Part shown: in pieces, positions 11,730 through 20,108 of the stretch
Numbering within the stretch: position 1 is the stretch's first letter
Layout of the letters: each line of letters opens with the position of its first letter
Source of the DNA: Actinomyces faecalis
GTDB lineage: Bacteria > Actinomycetota > Actinomycetes > Actinomycetales > Actinomycetaceae
Direction of reading: 5' to 3'
Assembly (NCBI RefSeq): GCF_013184985.2
Contig: NZ_CP063418.1
Location: 1 to 64,000 of the forward strand
DNA: 64,000 nt
Program-made: the position numbers and the translations under genes
Notes under the pieces: model-generated
Database searches by the model: none
What the model saw: the letters and a program-made list of their open reading frames with translations, nothing else
Told to the model about the DNA's origin: nothing

Positions 11730-11757
11730 GGCTTGGGCACCACGTGGTGCCCAAGCC
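11730..11757 (-). terminator. Terminator of the rhomboid gene
   Basis: A perfect 28-base palindrome without loop, centred on CACGTG (arm GGCTTGGGCACCAC), lies just past the rhomboid stop. On the minus strand it is followed by CTTTTTCTTC, a clear T tract, so this is a classical intrinsic terminator. Confidence 0.9.
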
Positions 11758-11776
11758 CTTCGACGCCAGTGCCGGG

Positions 11777-12619
11777 TTACACGAGAAGGTACTTAGCCGC
11801 CACCAGCGCTGCCAGCACCAGGCCGATGCCTACGCTCCCCCACACCGCCACGGGACCGCGGCGCTCACGCGGTGCCCAGGCGAACAGGGACGCAACCACC
11901 AGGCCGGTCAGCAGGCCACCCAGGTGCCCCTGCCAGGAGATCCCGGCCCCTAGCACCGAGATGACGAGGTTGACTGCCAGCAGACCGAGGATGGCGGAGG
12001 TGTCCCGGCCGAAGCGACGCTGGATGATGAACACGGCCGCGAAGAGGCCGAAGACCGCGCCTGAGGCACCTACCGTGAGCGTGATCCAGGACCGGGAGAC
12101 GGGAGAGGCCAGCAGGTAGATCGCCGTCGAGCCTCCCAGGGCGGACAGCGCGTAGAGCACGGCGAAGCGCCAGCGCCCGAGCAGCGGCTCCAGGGAGGTG
12201 CCGCACACCCACAGCGCCCACATGTTGAAGGCCAGGTGCATGAGGGAGCCGTGGAGGAAGGCGGTGGTCAGGAAGCGCCAGGGCTGGTCCAGCGCCACCA
12301 CGGGAGCGAAGCCGAGGTCAGCAGTCAGCGAGGGACGGAGCATCTGCACCACGTACACCGCTACGCAGGCCACGATGAGCCCGGTCGTGATCCGCGCGTC
12401 CTGGACCGCGACGCCTCCCAGGAGCGTGCGCGTGGGCCGACGGCGCTGCTGGGCCTGGCGTACACAGTCCACGCAGTGCACGCCGACGGCGCTGGGTACC
12501 TGGCACTCGGGGCAGGCTGGGCGCCCGCAGCGCTGGCAGCGCACGTAGGAGACGCGGTCGGGGTGGCGCGGGCACACCGGCTGGGCGTCGGAGGCTGCGG
12601 CAGGGCTGTCCTGGCTCAT
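11777..12619 (-). CDS. Rhomboid family intramembrane serine protease with N-terminal zinc-binding motif
   Basis: This 280-residue protein has a Cys/His-rich N terminus (pairs CPRHPD, CQRCGRPACPEC and CVDC, about residues 17-54) that resembles a B-box or zinc ribbon. Six or seven membrane helices follow. The rhomboid catalytic Ser is in GASGAVFGL, and the His that completes the dyad lies in GHLGGLLTG near the C terminus. It cleaves within membranes, but its substrate is unknown. It is downstream of ppiA on the same strand and ends in a strong terminator. This pair is common near the origin in actinobacteria. Confidence 0.93.
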   Translation of the reverse strand: MSQDSPAAASDAQPVCPRHPDRVSYVRCQRCGRPACPECQVPSAVGVHCVDCVRQAQQRRRPTRTLLGGVAVQDARITTGLIVACVAVYVVQMLRPSLTADLGFAPVVALDQPWRFLTTAFLHGSLMHLAFNMWALWVCGTSLEPLLGRWRFAVLYALSALGGSTAIYLLASPVSRSWITLTVGASGAVFGLFAAVFIIQRRFGRDTSAILGLLAVNLVISVLGAGISWQGHLGGLLTGLVVASLFAWAPRERRGPVAVWGSVGIGLVLAALVAAKYLLV

Positions 12620-12645
12620 GGAGGACTCCTTTGGTCGGATGCGTA

Positions 12646-12679
12646 CGACGCCGTCGGACCGGGCGGTCCGACGGCGTCG
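12646..12679 (-). terminator. Terminator between ppiA and the rhomboid gene
   Basis: CGACGCCGTCGGACC at 12646-12660 and its exact complement at 12665-12679 form a 15-bp stem with a 4-base loop. It lies between two minus-strand genes and would end or attenuate the ppiA transcript. There is no obvious T tract. Confidence 0.7.
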
Positions 12680-12724
12680 GCAAGGGGTCAGTGGGCACGC
12701 ACGGCGTGACTCACGCGGTCGGTG

Positions 12725-13246
12725 TCACTTCTGGACGGTCACCGAGGTGATGATGACGTCCTCCAAAGGACGGTCACGGGGGTCGGTGGCCACGGCGGAG
12801 ATGGCGTCCACGACCTTGCGCGAGTCCTCGTCCGCGACGGCGCCGAAGATCGTGTGCTTGCCCTGGAGCCACTCGGTCGGCCCGGTGGTGATGAAGAACT
12901 GGGACCCGTTGGTGCCCCTGCCGAAGCGGCGCCCGGCGTTGGCCATGGCCAGCACGTAGGGGGAGGCGAAGGTCAGCGAGGAGTCGATCTCGTCGTCGAA
13001 GACGTAGCCGGGGCCGCCGGTACCGGTGCCCAGCGGGTCACCACCCTGGATCATGAAGCCGGGGATCACGCGGTGGAAGATGACGTTGTCGTACAGAGGA
13101 GCGTTGGTCTCCTCCCCCGTCTGGGGGTCCGTCCAGGTCTTCTCGCCAGTGGCCAGGCCGACGAAGTTCGAGACGGTCTCGGGAGCCTGCTCCGGGAAGA
13201 GCTCGAGGCGGATGTCGCCAAGGTTGGTGTGCAGTGTCGCTTCCAT
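12725..13246 (-). CDS. ppiA: Cyclophilin-type peptidyl-prolyl cis-trans isomerase
   Basis: This 173-residue cyclophilin catalyses proline isomerisation in protein folding and is predicted to be cytosolic. It shows the family motifs FHRVIPGFMIQGGDP and NGSQFFITT with WLQGKHTIFG, which contain the catalytic Arg, Phe, Gln and the Trp of the active site. The start MEATLHTNLGDIRLELFP at 13246 matches family N termini. An upstream in-frame ATG at 13255 (MRPMEATL) is possible, and longer in-frame forms are unlikely. It is the standard near-origin ppiA of actinobacteria. Confidence 0.93.
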   Translation of the reverse strand: MEATLHTNLGDIRLELFPEQAPETVSNFVGLATGEKTWTDPQTGEETNAPLYDNVIFHRVIPGFMIQGGDPLGTGTGGPGYVFDDEIDSSLTFASPYVLAMANAGRRFGRGTNGSQFFITTGPTEWLQGKHTIFGAVADEDSRKVVDAISAVATDPRDRPLEDVIITSVTVQK

Positions 13247-13369
13247 GGGCCTCATCGTCGCACGCGCTCGCTCCTGGAAGGAGTGGCAGCCCACGCACGA
13301 CAGGCGGTGTTCACCCCAGGCAAAACAGGGTGGCCGTTCTCAGGCGCCGGTCAGCCTGGAGTGGGACCA

Positions 13370-13375
13370 TAGGCT
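13370..13375 (+). promoter_or_regulatory. Candidate -10 element for the gene at 13426
   Basis: TAGGCT at 13370-13375 is a TANNNT hexamer of the same kind found in front of several leaderless genes in this window. Here it would start a transcript about 40 bases ahead of the ATG at 13426, which has its own AGGAG. Confidence 0.45.
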
Positions 13376-13425
13376 TCAGTCATCGTCACTCGCATGACCG
13401 ACGTCTCTCTCAGCTAGGAGAAGCC

Positions 13426-14058
13426 ATGGCATTCAAGAAGAAGATCGAGAAGAACCTTGACACTGACCAGCTGCGCGAGGAGGCTGCCGCATTCGCGGAG
13501 AACGTCGCCGAGCAGGCTGAGCGTGCCGCCGAGTGGGTTGCCCCGCACGTGGTCAAGGCGCGTAAGGACCTGGCTCGCGTGGCTGCCGGCGCCCAGGAGC
13601 GCCTGGAGCCGGCATACACCGAGGCCCGCAGCCGGGTCGTCGAGGACTACCTGCCGCGTGCCCAGCGCGCCGCCTCCGCCGCTCAGGCTGCCGCCCAGAC
13701 GCCCGGTACCGTGACCGAGCGCGCCCAGCGTGCCGCCGAGGCTGCTCGCCTGGCCGCCGTCGAGGCGCCCAAGCCGCGCAAGTCCCGCCGCGTCCTCAAG
13801 TGCCTGGGCTGGACCACGCTGGCTGCCGGTGCCGCTGCCGCAGCCTACGTCGTATGGCGCCGTAGCCAGCCGGTGGAGGACCCGTGGGCCGAGGAGTACT
13901 GGGCCGACTCCACCGAGGACTTCGACGTCGCTGAGGCGGTCGAGGACGTCAAGGACGAGGCCGCCGAGGTTGCTGAGGCCGCCAAGGACAAGGCTGAAGA
14001 GCTCAAGGACAAGGCGGTCGACGCCGCCAAGGACCTGAAGGACTCTGTCGAGGACTGA
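13426..14058 (+). CDS. Coiled-coil membrane-anchored protein (DUF5324-like)
   Basis: The 210-residue product starts MAFKKKIEKNLDTDQLREE at an ATG preceded by AGGAG (13416-13420). The first half is an Ala/Glu/Arg-rich helical region, a single hydrophobic segment (about residues 126-145) follows, and the C-terminal half is a Lys/Asp/Ala heptad-like tail. It resembles DUF5324/YtxH-type proteins encoded at the same place in other actinobacteria, but similarity is judged from composition and context only. It is probably membrane-tethered with a long amphipathic tail. The function is unknown, with stress or envelope roles only guesswork. Confidence 0.75.
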   Translation: MAFKKKIEKNLDTDQLREEAAAFAENVAEQAERAAEWVAPHVVKARKDLARVAAGAQERLEPAYTEARSRVVEDYLPRAQRAASAAQAAAQTPGTVTERAQRAAEAARLAAVEAPKPRKSRRVLKCLGWTTLAAGAAAAAYVVWRRSQPVEDPWAEEYWADSTEDFDVAEAVEDVKDEAAEVAEAAKDKAEELKDKAVDAAKDLKDSVED

Positions 14059-14090
14059 CGACGGCGCGGCTCGTCCGCCGCGACACTGAC

Positions 14091-14136
14091 GCCTTCGGGC
14101 CGGCAGGCCAGTGCGTGCCGGCCCGAAGGCGTTCTT
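14091..14136 (+). terminator. Terminator of the coiled-coil protein gene
   Basis: GCCTTCGGGCCGGCA at 14091-14105 pairs perfectly with TGCCGGCCCGAAGGC at 14116-14130 and is followed by GTTCTT. This is a 15-bp stem with a 10-base loop and a short T-rich tail. Confidence 0.85.
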
Positions 14137-14272
14137 CGCACACGGGCAGGCGAGGACCACACTCATCGCATCCCGGGCCCGTCGCGTCCCTGTCATACCG
14201 GTGACCGGGCAGCGAGCACGGTGAAGGCGGAAACGGCGGTCAGAACGAGCCGTGTCCGCCTAGGCTTCAGTC

Positions 14273-15142
14273 ATGACCCACGCACTTCCTGCCGCCATGA
14301 TCCCCTTGACTCACGCCGTGGCCGAGGGCTCGGAGGTCCTCATGCCTCAGCTAGGCCTGGGTACCTACAAGATCAGTGACGAGGACGTCCAGGCGGTGGT
14401 CGAGCAGGGTCTGGAGATTGGCTACCGGCACCTGGACACCGCACAGATGTACGGCAACGAGGCCGGTGTGGGACGTGCGATCGCCGCGATCGGGCTGCCG
14501 CGCGAGGACGTCTTCGTCACCTCCAAGCTGGACAACCCCCATCACGCGCCCGAGGATGTCGCCCGCACCTTCGACGAGACGATGGAGCGCCTGGGGCTTG
14601 AGGTCCTGGACCTCTTCCTCGTGCACTGGCCCCTGGCCAGGACTCCGGGCCTTTCCCTGGAGCGGACCTGGGAGGCGATGATCGCGCTGCGAGAGAGCGG
14701 GCGAGTGCGCGCCATCGGTGTCTCGAACTACCAGCACGACCACCTCGAGACCATCATCCAGGCCACCGGCGTGGTCCCGGCGGTCAACCAGATCGAGATC
14801 CACCCCTACCTCCAGCAGCGCCGGATGCGTGAGGTGCACGAGGAGCTGGGGATCGTGACCCAGTCCTGGTCCCCGCTGGCACGCGGCCTCATGGTCACTG
14901 ACCCGGTGGTCCAGCAGGTGGCCGACGAGCTCGGGGTGAGCCCGGCACAGGTCGTGGTGCGATGGCACCTGCAGCACGGGCTGGTCGTCATCCCGAAGTC
15001 AGTGCACCCCGAGCGGATGCGTGCCAACGCCGAGGTCTTCGACCTCGTCCTGAGCCAGGAGCAGATAGCGGCGCTGGACGCCCTGGAGCGTGGTCACCGC
15101 ACGGGATCGCACCCGGACACGATGCAGCTCACGCACGGCTGA
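14273..15142 (+). CDS. Aldo/keto reductase
   Basis: This 289-residue NADPH-dependent oxidoreductase has the AKR TIM-barrel motifs. These include YRHLDTAQMYGNE with the active-site Asp and Tyr, VTSKLDN with the catalytic Lys, and DLFLVHWPL. The sequence QIEIHPYLQQ comes later, and IPKSVHPERMRANAEV forms the cofactor 2'-phosphate site. It resembles the 2,5-diketogluconate reductase/AKR5 group, but the substrate cannot be told. TAGGCT at 14261-14266 lies exactly six bases before the ATG, so the mRNA is probably leaderless. It stands alone, facing crgA. Confidence 0.93.
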   Translation: MTHALPAAMIPLTHAVAEGSEVLMPQLGLGTYKISDEDVQAVVEQGLEIGYRHLDTAQMYGNEAGVGRAIAAIGLPREDVFVTSKLDNPHHAPEDVARTFDETMERLGLEVLDLFLVHWPLARTPGLSLERTWEAMIALRESGRVRAIGVSNYQHDHLETIIQATGVVPAVNQIEIHPYLQQRRMREVHEELGIVTQSWSPLARGLMVTDPVVQQVADELGVSPAQVVVRWHLQHGLVVIPKSVHPERMRANAEVFDLVLSQEQIAALDALERGHRTGSHPDTMQLTHG

Positions 15143-15232
15143 GGCGGTGCCCCGCACGATCCCGGTGCTACCGCCCGGGCTGCCGTGGCAGGCCGGGCGG
15201 GCCGACGGCGAAGGCGCCCTGCGCCCTCACGC

Positions 15233-15577
15233 TCACTTCCAGTGCAGCAGACCCAGGAAGCCGGCCAGGATGACGAGGAAGCCGATGTAGAGGTTGCCGT
15301 TGACCAGCCAGTCGCTGGCGTGGTGCGCGGTGAAGTAGGGGATCGGGTACTGGCCCTTGAAGAGGTAGGTCACCACGACCCACAGCAGGCCGACGCACAT
15401 GAGGGTCACCATCGTCGGGGCGTACCAGCGCGGTGAGCCGGTCTCCTTGACCTTGGTGGGGACGCGGGAGACGCGGTTGGCGGCGGCGCGCGAGGCCTCC
15501 AGGCGCTCACGCTCAGCAGCCGCAGCCTTCGCGGGGTTACCGGAGCGAGCCGGGTCCTTCTTCTTCTCCTCGCCCAC
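15233..15577 (-). CDS. crgA: Cell division protein CrgA
   Basis: CrgA is a small membrane protein that bridges FtsZ, FtsI and other divisome parts in actinobacteria. This 114-residue product has a charged N-terminal tail of about 50 residues and the family's SPRWYAPTMVTLMCVGLLWV first membrane helix. The connecting YLFKGQYPIPYF and the second helix GNLYIGFLVILAGFLGLLHW follow. Two helices and this length fit the family well. It lies near the pknA/pknB division block, as in mycobacteria and streptomycetes. Confidence 0.95.
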   Translation of the reverse strand: MGEEKKKDPARSGNPAKAAAAERERLEASRAAANRVSRVPTKVKETGSPRWYAPTMVTLMCVGLLWVVVTYLFKGQYPIPYFTAHHASDWLVNGNLYIGFLVILAGFLGLLHWK

Positions 15578-15843
15578 CAGGGCCTCCTTGCAGACAGCGC
15601 GGCCGGTTTCCGGTCGCTCGTTTGGCGCGGTCCGTGCACAGCCTAGGTCATCGCGGCTTCAGGGACGGAACGGGCCAGAGTCACGCCGTCGGCTCACAGC
15701 CAGCAGGCAGTCAGGTGGCGGCCAGCAAGCCGTGTCACAGCTGCCAGGGGACGCCGGAATGAGTCCGAGACAACTCGAGGGGAGCCGTTCTGGCGACCTG
15801 AGAGCCCTAGACTGGCGGGCGGAACGCCTACTCAGGAGGTCAG

Positions 15844-16602
15844 ATGTCGTCTCGTGGTCGCCACCAGCGGGCCCCCAAGAGTGGGCCGCTCGACGTCGCT
15901 GTCCGAAGCATCGGCGAGCTCCTCATCACCGCAGGGCTCGTCATCGCCCTCTTCCTCGTGTGGCAGCTGTGGTGGACCGGCATCGACGCGACCAAGATCG
16001 CCAACGAGCACAAGGTGGCGTTCCATGAGGTCCAGGTCGAGTCGCCGCGCGTGGAGGGAACCAAGCACACTGACGCACCTCCTGTGGCTGAGGCTGTGGG
16101 CTACGGACAGACCATTGGCATGCTGGTGGTCCCCAGGTGGTACGGCATCACCAACAACAACATGCCGATCCAGGAGGGGACGGGCGCGGACGTCCTCGAC
16201 CAGGCGGCAGCCGGCCACTACACCGAGACCCAGCAGGTCGGCGAGGTCGGCAACTTCGCCATCGCCGGCCACCGTCGTACCAACGGCAACTCCTTCCGGC
16301 GTGTCGACCTGCTGGAGGAGGGCGACGAGATCATCGTCGCCACCAAGGACACCTGGTACGTCTACACGGTCACCTCGCACGACATCGTCCTGCCTGAGGC
16401 CGTCGAGGTGATCGCCCCGGTCCCCGGCGACCCCAGTGCGGCACCGACGGAGCGCTACATCACGCTCACAACCTGTCACTCCCTGACCACCGGTGAGTGG
16501 GGCAACGACCACCGGTGGATCGTGCACGCGAAGTTCTCCTACTGGATGCCACGTTCCGAGGGCCGCCCCGCCTCGGTGCTCAACGACCCGGAGGTCAACT
16601 GA
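15844..16602 (+). CDS. srtE: Class E sortase
   Basis: This 252-residue transpeptidase joins sorting-signal proteins to peptidoglycan. One N-terminal membrane helix (about residues 22-42) is followed by the sortase fold. The catalytic His lies in NFAIAGHRRTN and the catalytic Cys in TLTTCHSLT, with the Arg in NDHRWIVHA. Family E enzymes favour LAXTG-type motifs and act as housekeeping sortases in actinobacteria. The ATG at 15844 has AGGAGGTC upstream, and TAGACT at about 15807 is a likely -10. The stop overlaps the next small gene. Confidence 0.93.
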   Translation: MSSRGRHQRAPKSGPLDVAVRSIGELLITAGLVIALFLVWQLWWTGIDATKIANEHKVAFHEVQVESPRVEGTKHTDAPPVAEAVGYGQTIGMLVVPRWYGITNNNMPIQEGTGADVLDQAAAGHYTETQQVGEVGNFAIAGHRRTNGNSFRRVDLLEEGDEIIVATKDTWYVYTVTSHDIVLPEAVEVIAPVPGDPSAAPTERYITLTTCHSLTTGEWGNDHRWIVHAKFSYWMPRSEGRPASVLNDPEVN

Positions 16603-16757
16603 TGTACGGATGGATCTGGCGACACCTTCCCGGCCCGGGCTGGCTCAAGCTCTTCGAGGCGCTCGTCATCGTCGCCGCGGTCGTGCTGCTGCTCTTCCAG
16701 GTGGTCTTCCCCTGGGCCAACGAGACCTGGCACCTGTCCGGCAACGCGACCGTCTGA
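16602..16757 (+). CDS. Small single-pass membrane protein coupled to sortase E
   Basis: A 51-residue ORF starts at an ATG that shares its first base with the sortase stop codon (TGATG). It has one hydrophobic helix (about residues 15-38) flanked by WIWRHLPGPGWLK and a short WANETWHLSG tail. Similar tiny genes follow srtE in other actinobacteria. The overlap implies translational coupling, so it could be a sortase partner or membrane anchor. No domain is recognised. Confidence 0.75.
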   Translation: MYGWIWRHLPGPGWLKLFEALVIVAAVVLLLFQVVFPWANETWHLSGNATV

Positions 16758-16815
16758 CAGGCGTCCTCACTTCCGCGCCTCGCGAGAGAGCGAAGCGACA
16801 CGCGCTCAGGTGCAC

Positions 16816-16849
16816 TGAGGCCCCCGGCTCATGGCAGCCGGGGGCCTCA
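16816..16849. terminator. Terminator between the srtE operon and pknB
   Basis: TGAGGCCCCCGGCT at 16816-16829 pairs perfectly with AGCCGGGGGCCTCA at 16836-16849 across a 6-base loop. It lies between convergent units (the srtE pair on plus, pknB on minus) and can serve both. Confidence 0.88.
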
Positions 16850-16911
16850 GTCATGGGTGCGCTGTCGTCGGGCTCCTCAGACCCAGGACCCCTCGACGGC
16901 GGGGTCGGGGA

Positions 16912-18873
16912 TCATGAGCCTGAGCGGCCGGCGGAACGGGACTCCGGGGAGGTGCTCACGGTGATGGCGGTCTCCTTACCCAGCACGGAGCCGGGGCCGG
17001 GGCTGACGTTGGTGACGACACCGTCGCTGGGACCCTGGACCGTGACCTTGGTGAAGCCGGCGGAATGAAGGGCGGCCATCGCCTCGGAACCCGTCATCCC
17101 CAGGATGTCAGCGGGCACGGTGGCGGTGGTCGAAGCGCCGGAGGAGATGACGAGAGCCACCTCGCCGCCGCGTTGCACGCTGACCCCGGCTCCCGGGTCG
17201 GTGCGGATGACCTGCCCGGCGGCGTAGTCCGTGGACTCCTCCTGGGTCACGTTGCCGACGGCGAGGCCAGCCTCCTGGAGCGCCGCGCGCGCCTCCTCCT
17301 GGGTCATCCCTGGCAGGCCCTCAGGTACCGCTGTCTGCCCGGTGGAGAGCACGAGGTCGATCGTGTCTCCGCGCGAGACGGAGGTACCGGCCACCGGGTC
17401 GGTACGGATCACGTTGTCCTTGTCCACCGTGCCTGAGTCCTCGGTGGTCACGTTGCCGACCTTGAGGCCGGCCTCCTCCAGGGACTTCTTGGCCTCGTCC
17501 TGGGTCCTGCCGGACACGTTCGGCACGTCAACCATGGCTGAGCCCGAGGAGAAGTGGACGGTCACCTGGGCGCCCAGGACGGCGGAGGTCCCGGCCCCGG
17601 GCTCAGAGGAGACGGCCAGGCCCTCCTCGACGTTGTCCGAGGCGACGTCGTCGCCGCGCCGGTAGACCAGGCCCGCGTCCTCAATAGCACGCTTGGCCTC
17701 GGCCTCGGTCATGTTCTTCACGTCCGGCACCGGCGCGCTCGTGGCGGTCGCGGTGGCCTCGGGGTCGGGCTCGGAGCCGGAGAAGTAGCCGGAGGCTACC
17801 AGCCCGATCACGGTGCCCAGGCCCACGAGCATGAGCAGGATGAGGATCCAGACCCACCACGGCCGGCGCGTGCGTGGCTCGTCGTCGTCCTCCTCGCCAG
17901 GCAGGGGCAGTGGGGCGGGGGCAGGGCTGACGGTGGTAGCGGGTCCAGGAACCTGGTCCAGCACGGTGGTGGGCTGGCGGTCCCAGGAGTCCGTGGTCGG
18001 GGCGCTCACGGGCAGGCCGCGGGCGGCCGCCAGCAGGTCGGCGCGCACGTGGGCGGCGTCCTGGTAGCGGTCGTCACGGTTCTTGGCCAGCGCCTTGAGC
18101 ACCACCCGGTCCAGGGACTCGGGGATGTCAGCCGCGATGGACGACGGCGGACGCGGGACCTCGCGCACGTGCTGGTAGGCGATGGCCACGGCGGAGTCGC
18201 CGGTGAAGGGGGGCACTCCTGTCAGCAGCTCGTAGAGCAGGCAGCCGGTGGAGTACAGGTCGCTGCGGGCGTCGACGAGCTCGCCACGTGCCTGCTCGGG
18301 GGACAGGTACTGCGCGGTCCCCACCACGGCGTGGGCCTGGGTGACGGTCGCCGCGGAGTCCTCGATGGCCCGGGCGATGCCGAAGTCCATGACCTTCACC
18401 GCGCCGGTGGAGGTGAGCATGATGTTGCCGGGCTTGATGTCCCGGTGGACGATCCCGGCACGGTGGGAGTACTCCAGGGCGTCGAGCACTCCGGTGACGA
18501 TCTCCACCGCCTCGGAGATCGGCACGGCCTCGCCCTCACCGAGCAGCTCGCGCACAGTGTGCCCCTCGACGTACTCCATGACGATGTAGGGCACGGAGTG
18601 GAGCGAGCCGTCAGGTGCCGTCAGCTCCTCCTCACCGGAGTCGTAGACCGCCACGATGGCCGGGTGGTTGAGGGCAGCGGCCGACTGGGCCTCGCGGCGA
18701 AAACGGGCCTGGAAGGTGGAGTCGCCAGCGATGTCGGAGCGCAGGAGCTTGATCGCGATGATGCGGGACAGGCGCTTGTCGTACCCGAGGTGGACCTCGG
18801 CCATGCCGCCGCGGCCGATCAGCTCGCGGATCTCGTAACGGCCCGCGAGGACCTGAGGAAAGTGGCCGGTCAC
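16912..18873 (-). CDS. pknB: Ser/Thr protein kinase PknB with PASTA domains
   Basis: This 653-residue transmembrane kinase senses cell-wall fragments and phosphorylates division and wall-synthesis proteins. The kinase domain is at about 11-270 (GRGGMAEVHLGYD loop, HRDIKPGNIML catalytic loop, DFGIARA). A cytosolic linker, a membrane helix at about 326-350 (WWVWILILLMLVGLGTVIGL) and four extracellular PASTA repeats to about 640 follow. The GTG at 18873 is chosen over longer forms because it has GGAGAC upstream and overlaps the pknA stop as GTGA. It is the last gene of the phosphorylation/division operon. Confidence 0.96.
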   Translation of the reverse strand: MTGHFPQVLAGRYEIRELIGRGGMAEVHLGYDKRLSRIIAIKLLRSDIAGDSTFQARFRREAQSAAALNHPAIVAVYDSGEEELTAPDGSLHSVPYIVMEYVEGHTVRELLGEGEAVPISEAVEIVTGVLDALEYSHRAGIVHRDIKPGNIMLTSTGAVKVMDFGIARAIEDSAATVTQAHAVVGTAQYLSPEQARGELVDARSDLYSTGCLLYELLTGVPPFTGDSAVAIAYQHVREVPRPPSSIAADIPESLDRVVLKALAKNRDDRYQDAAHVRADLLAAARGLPVSAPTTDSWDRQPTTVLDQVPGPATTVSPAPAPLPLPGEEDDDEPRTRRPWWVWILILLMLVGLGTVIGLVASGYFSGSEPDPEATATATSAPVPDVKNMTEAEAKRAIEDAGLVYRRGDDVASDNVEEGLAVSSEPGAGTSAVLGAQVTVHFSSGSAMVDVPNVSGRTQDEAKKSLEEAGLKVGNVTTEDSGTVDKDNVIRTDPVAGTSVSRGDTIDLVLSTGQTAVPEGLPGMTQEEARAALQEAGLAVGNVTQEESTDYAAGQVIRTDPGAGVSVQRGGEVALVISSGASTTATVPADILGMTGSEAMAALHSAGFTKVTVQGPSDGVVTNVSPGPGSVLGKETAITVSTSPESRSAGRSGS

Positions 18874-20108
18874 AGTGTCTCCTTCGGTGACGTGACGGAT
18901 GAGCCAGCGCCGGACCCTGGTGCGCTGTGAGCTGCGGCCAGGGTACCGATCGTGACAATGAGGGTAAGGGCGGCAACGAGCCCGAGCACGATGAGCCAGG
19001 ACAGTGACGTGGGCAGCCCGAGCAGGCCACGGCCGCTGGAGTGGCGCGGTGCGACGTCGTCGGTGGCTGGGGAGGAAGCGCCTGCGCGTGCGGCGACGGC
19101 GCTGCGGGTGCGCCAGGCTGCGGGAATCTGACGGGTGGGTACCCGAGTGCCTCCTGTGGCCTCTCGGCGGTGTCTCGTACCGGGACGAGGCCGGGAGGAC
19201 GGAACGGAGGTGTCGTGCCTGGCAGGGGTGGCTTGGCGGCCGGTGGCGACCCACGACAGCTGCCCGCGCGGGTCCCAGGACTCCTTGGGCAGGTGGATGA
19301 CGATGCGGTCCAGGCGGCGGGCGACCTCGCGGGCGGAGCGAGGTCGGCTCCCCGGGTCCTTGGCCAGCAGCTCCATGACGATCTCGCGGACCTCAGGGTT
19401 GACGCCGTCGGGCAGTGGCGGGACCGGCTCGTTGACGTGGGCGAAGGCGATGTCCACCTGGGTGGCGCCGGTGAAGGGTCGGTGACCTACCAGCGCCTCG
19501 TAGGCGATGACTCCCAGGGCGTACAGGTCGCCGGCGGGGGTGGCCATATGTCCCATGGCCTGCTCAGGGGAGAGGTACTGGGCGGTGCCCATGACCATGC
19601 CCGTAGCGGTGAGAGGACGCTGGTGGACGCCGGTGGAGATACCGAAGTCGGTGAGCTTGGCCAGGCCCTCACGGTTGATGAGGATGTTGGAGGGCTTGAC
19701 GTCGCGGTGGACGACGCCGGCGTCGTGGACCACCTGGAGGGCGCGAGCCACCTGAGCCAGGATCGGCAGGATCTCTCCCGCCTGCATGGTGCCCTGCTCG
19801 GACAGGAGGTCGGACAGGGCGCGGCCCTGGACCAGCTCCATGATGATCCAGCCTGAGCCGTCACGTTCGCCTGAGTCCAGGACGACGGCGAGGTTGGGGT
19901 GGCGCAGTCCGCGGGAGTTGGCGGCCTCGGCGCGCAGGCGGGACAGGAAGATCTCGTCCCCGGTCAGCTCCGGGCGCAGGATCTTGGCGGCCACCGCGCG
20001 CCCCGAGCGCAGGTCGGTCGCCTGCCAGACCTCACCCATGCCACCCAGGGCGATGCGCTCGATGAGCTCGTAGCGTCCCTGGAGCTCCATCCCGACGTGT
20101 GGTCTCAC
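18870..20108 (-). CDS. pknA: Ser/Thr protein kinase PknA
   Basis: This 412-residue kinase has its catalytic domain at about 10-268 (IALGGMGEVWQATD, HRDVKPSNILI, TDFGISTG). A Pro/Arg-rich linker and one C-terminal membrane helix (SWLIVLGLVAALTLIVTIGT) follow, with almost no extracellular part and no PASTA repeats. This is the PknA layout. It regulates cell shape and division together with PknB. The start overlaps the pbpA stop and the end overlaps pknB, both GTGA junctions, so the three are translated in step. Confidence 0.94.
   Translation of the reverse strand: MRPHVGMELQGRYELIERIALGGMGEVWQATDLRSGRAVAAKILRPELTGDEIFLSRLRAEAANSRGLRHPNLAVVLDSGERDGSGWIIMELVQGRALSDLLSEQGTMQAGEILPILAQVARALQVVHDAGVVHRDVKPSNILINREGLAKLTDFGISTGVHQRPLTATGMVMGTAQYLSPEQAMGHMATPAGDLYALGVIAYEALVGHRPFTGATQVDIAFAHVNEPVPPLPDGVNPEVREIVMELLAKDPGSRPRSAREVARRLDRIVIHLPKESWDPRGQLSWVATGRQATPARHDTSVPSSRPRPGTRHRREATGGTRVPTRQIPAAWRTRSAVAARAGASSPATDDVAPRHSSGRGLLGLPTSLSWLIVLGLVAALTLIVTIGTLAAAHSAPGSGAGSSVTSPKETL

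Noticed and set aside
11371..11796. 141-codon plus-strand frame in the gap after tRNA-Ala
   Set aside because: It spans the inverted array, the DnaA-box-like sites and the rhomboid terminator, has no ribosome binding site, and resembles no family.
18874..19254. 126-codon N-terminal extension of PknB
   Set aside because: It overlaps pknA on the same strand in another frame, is Arg/His/Pro-rich, and the kinase domain begins properly from the coupled GTG at 18873.
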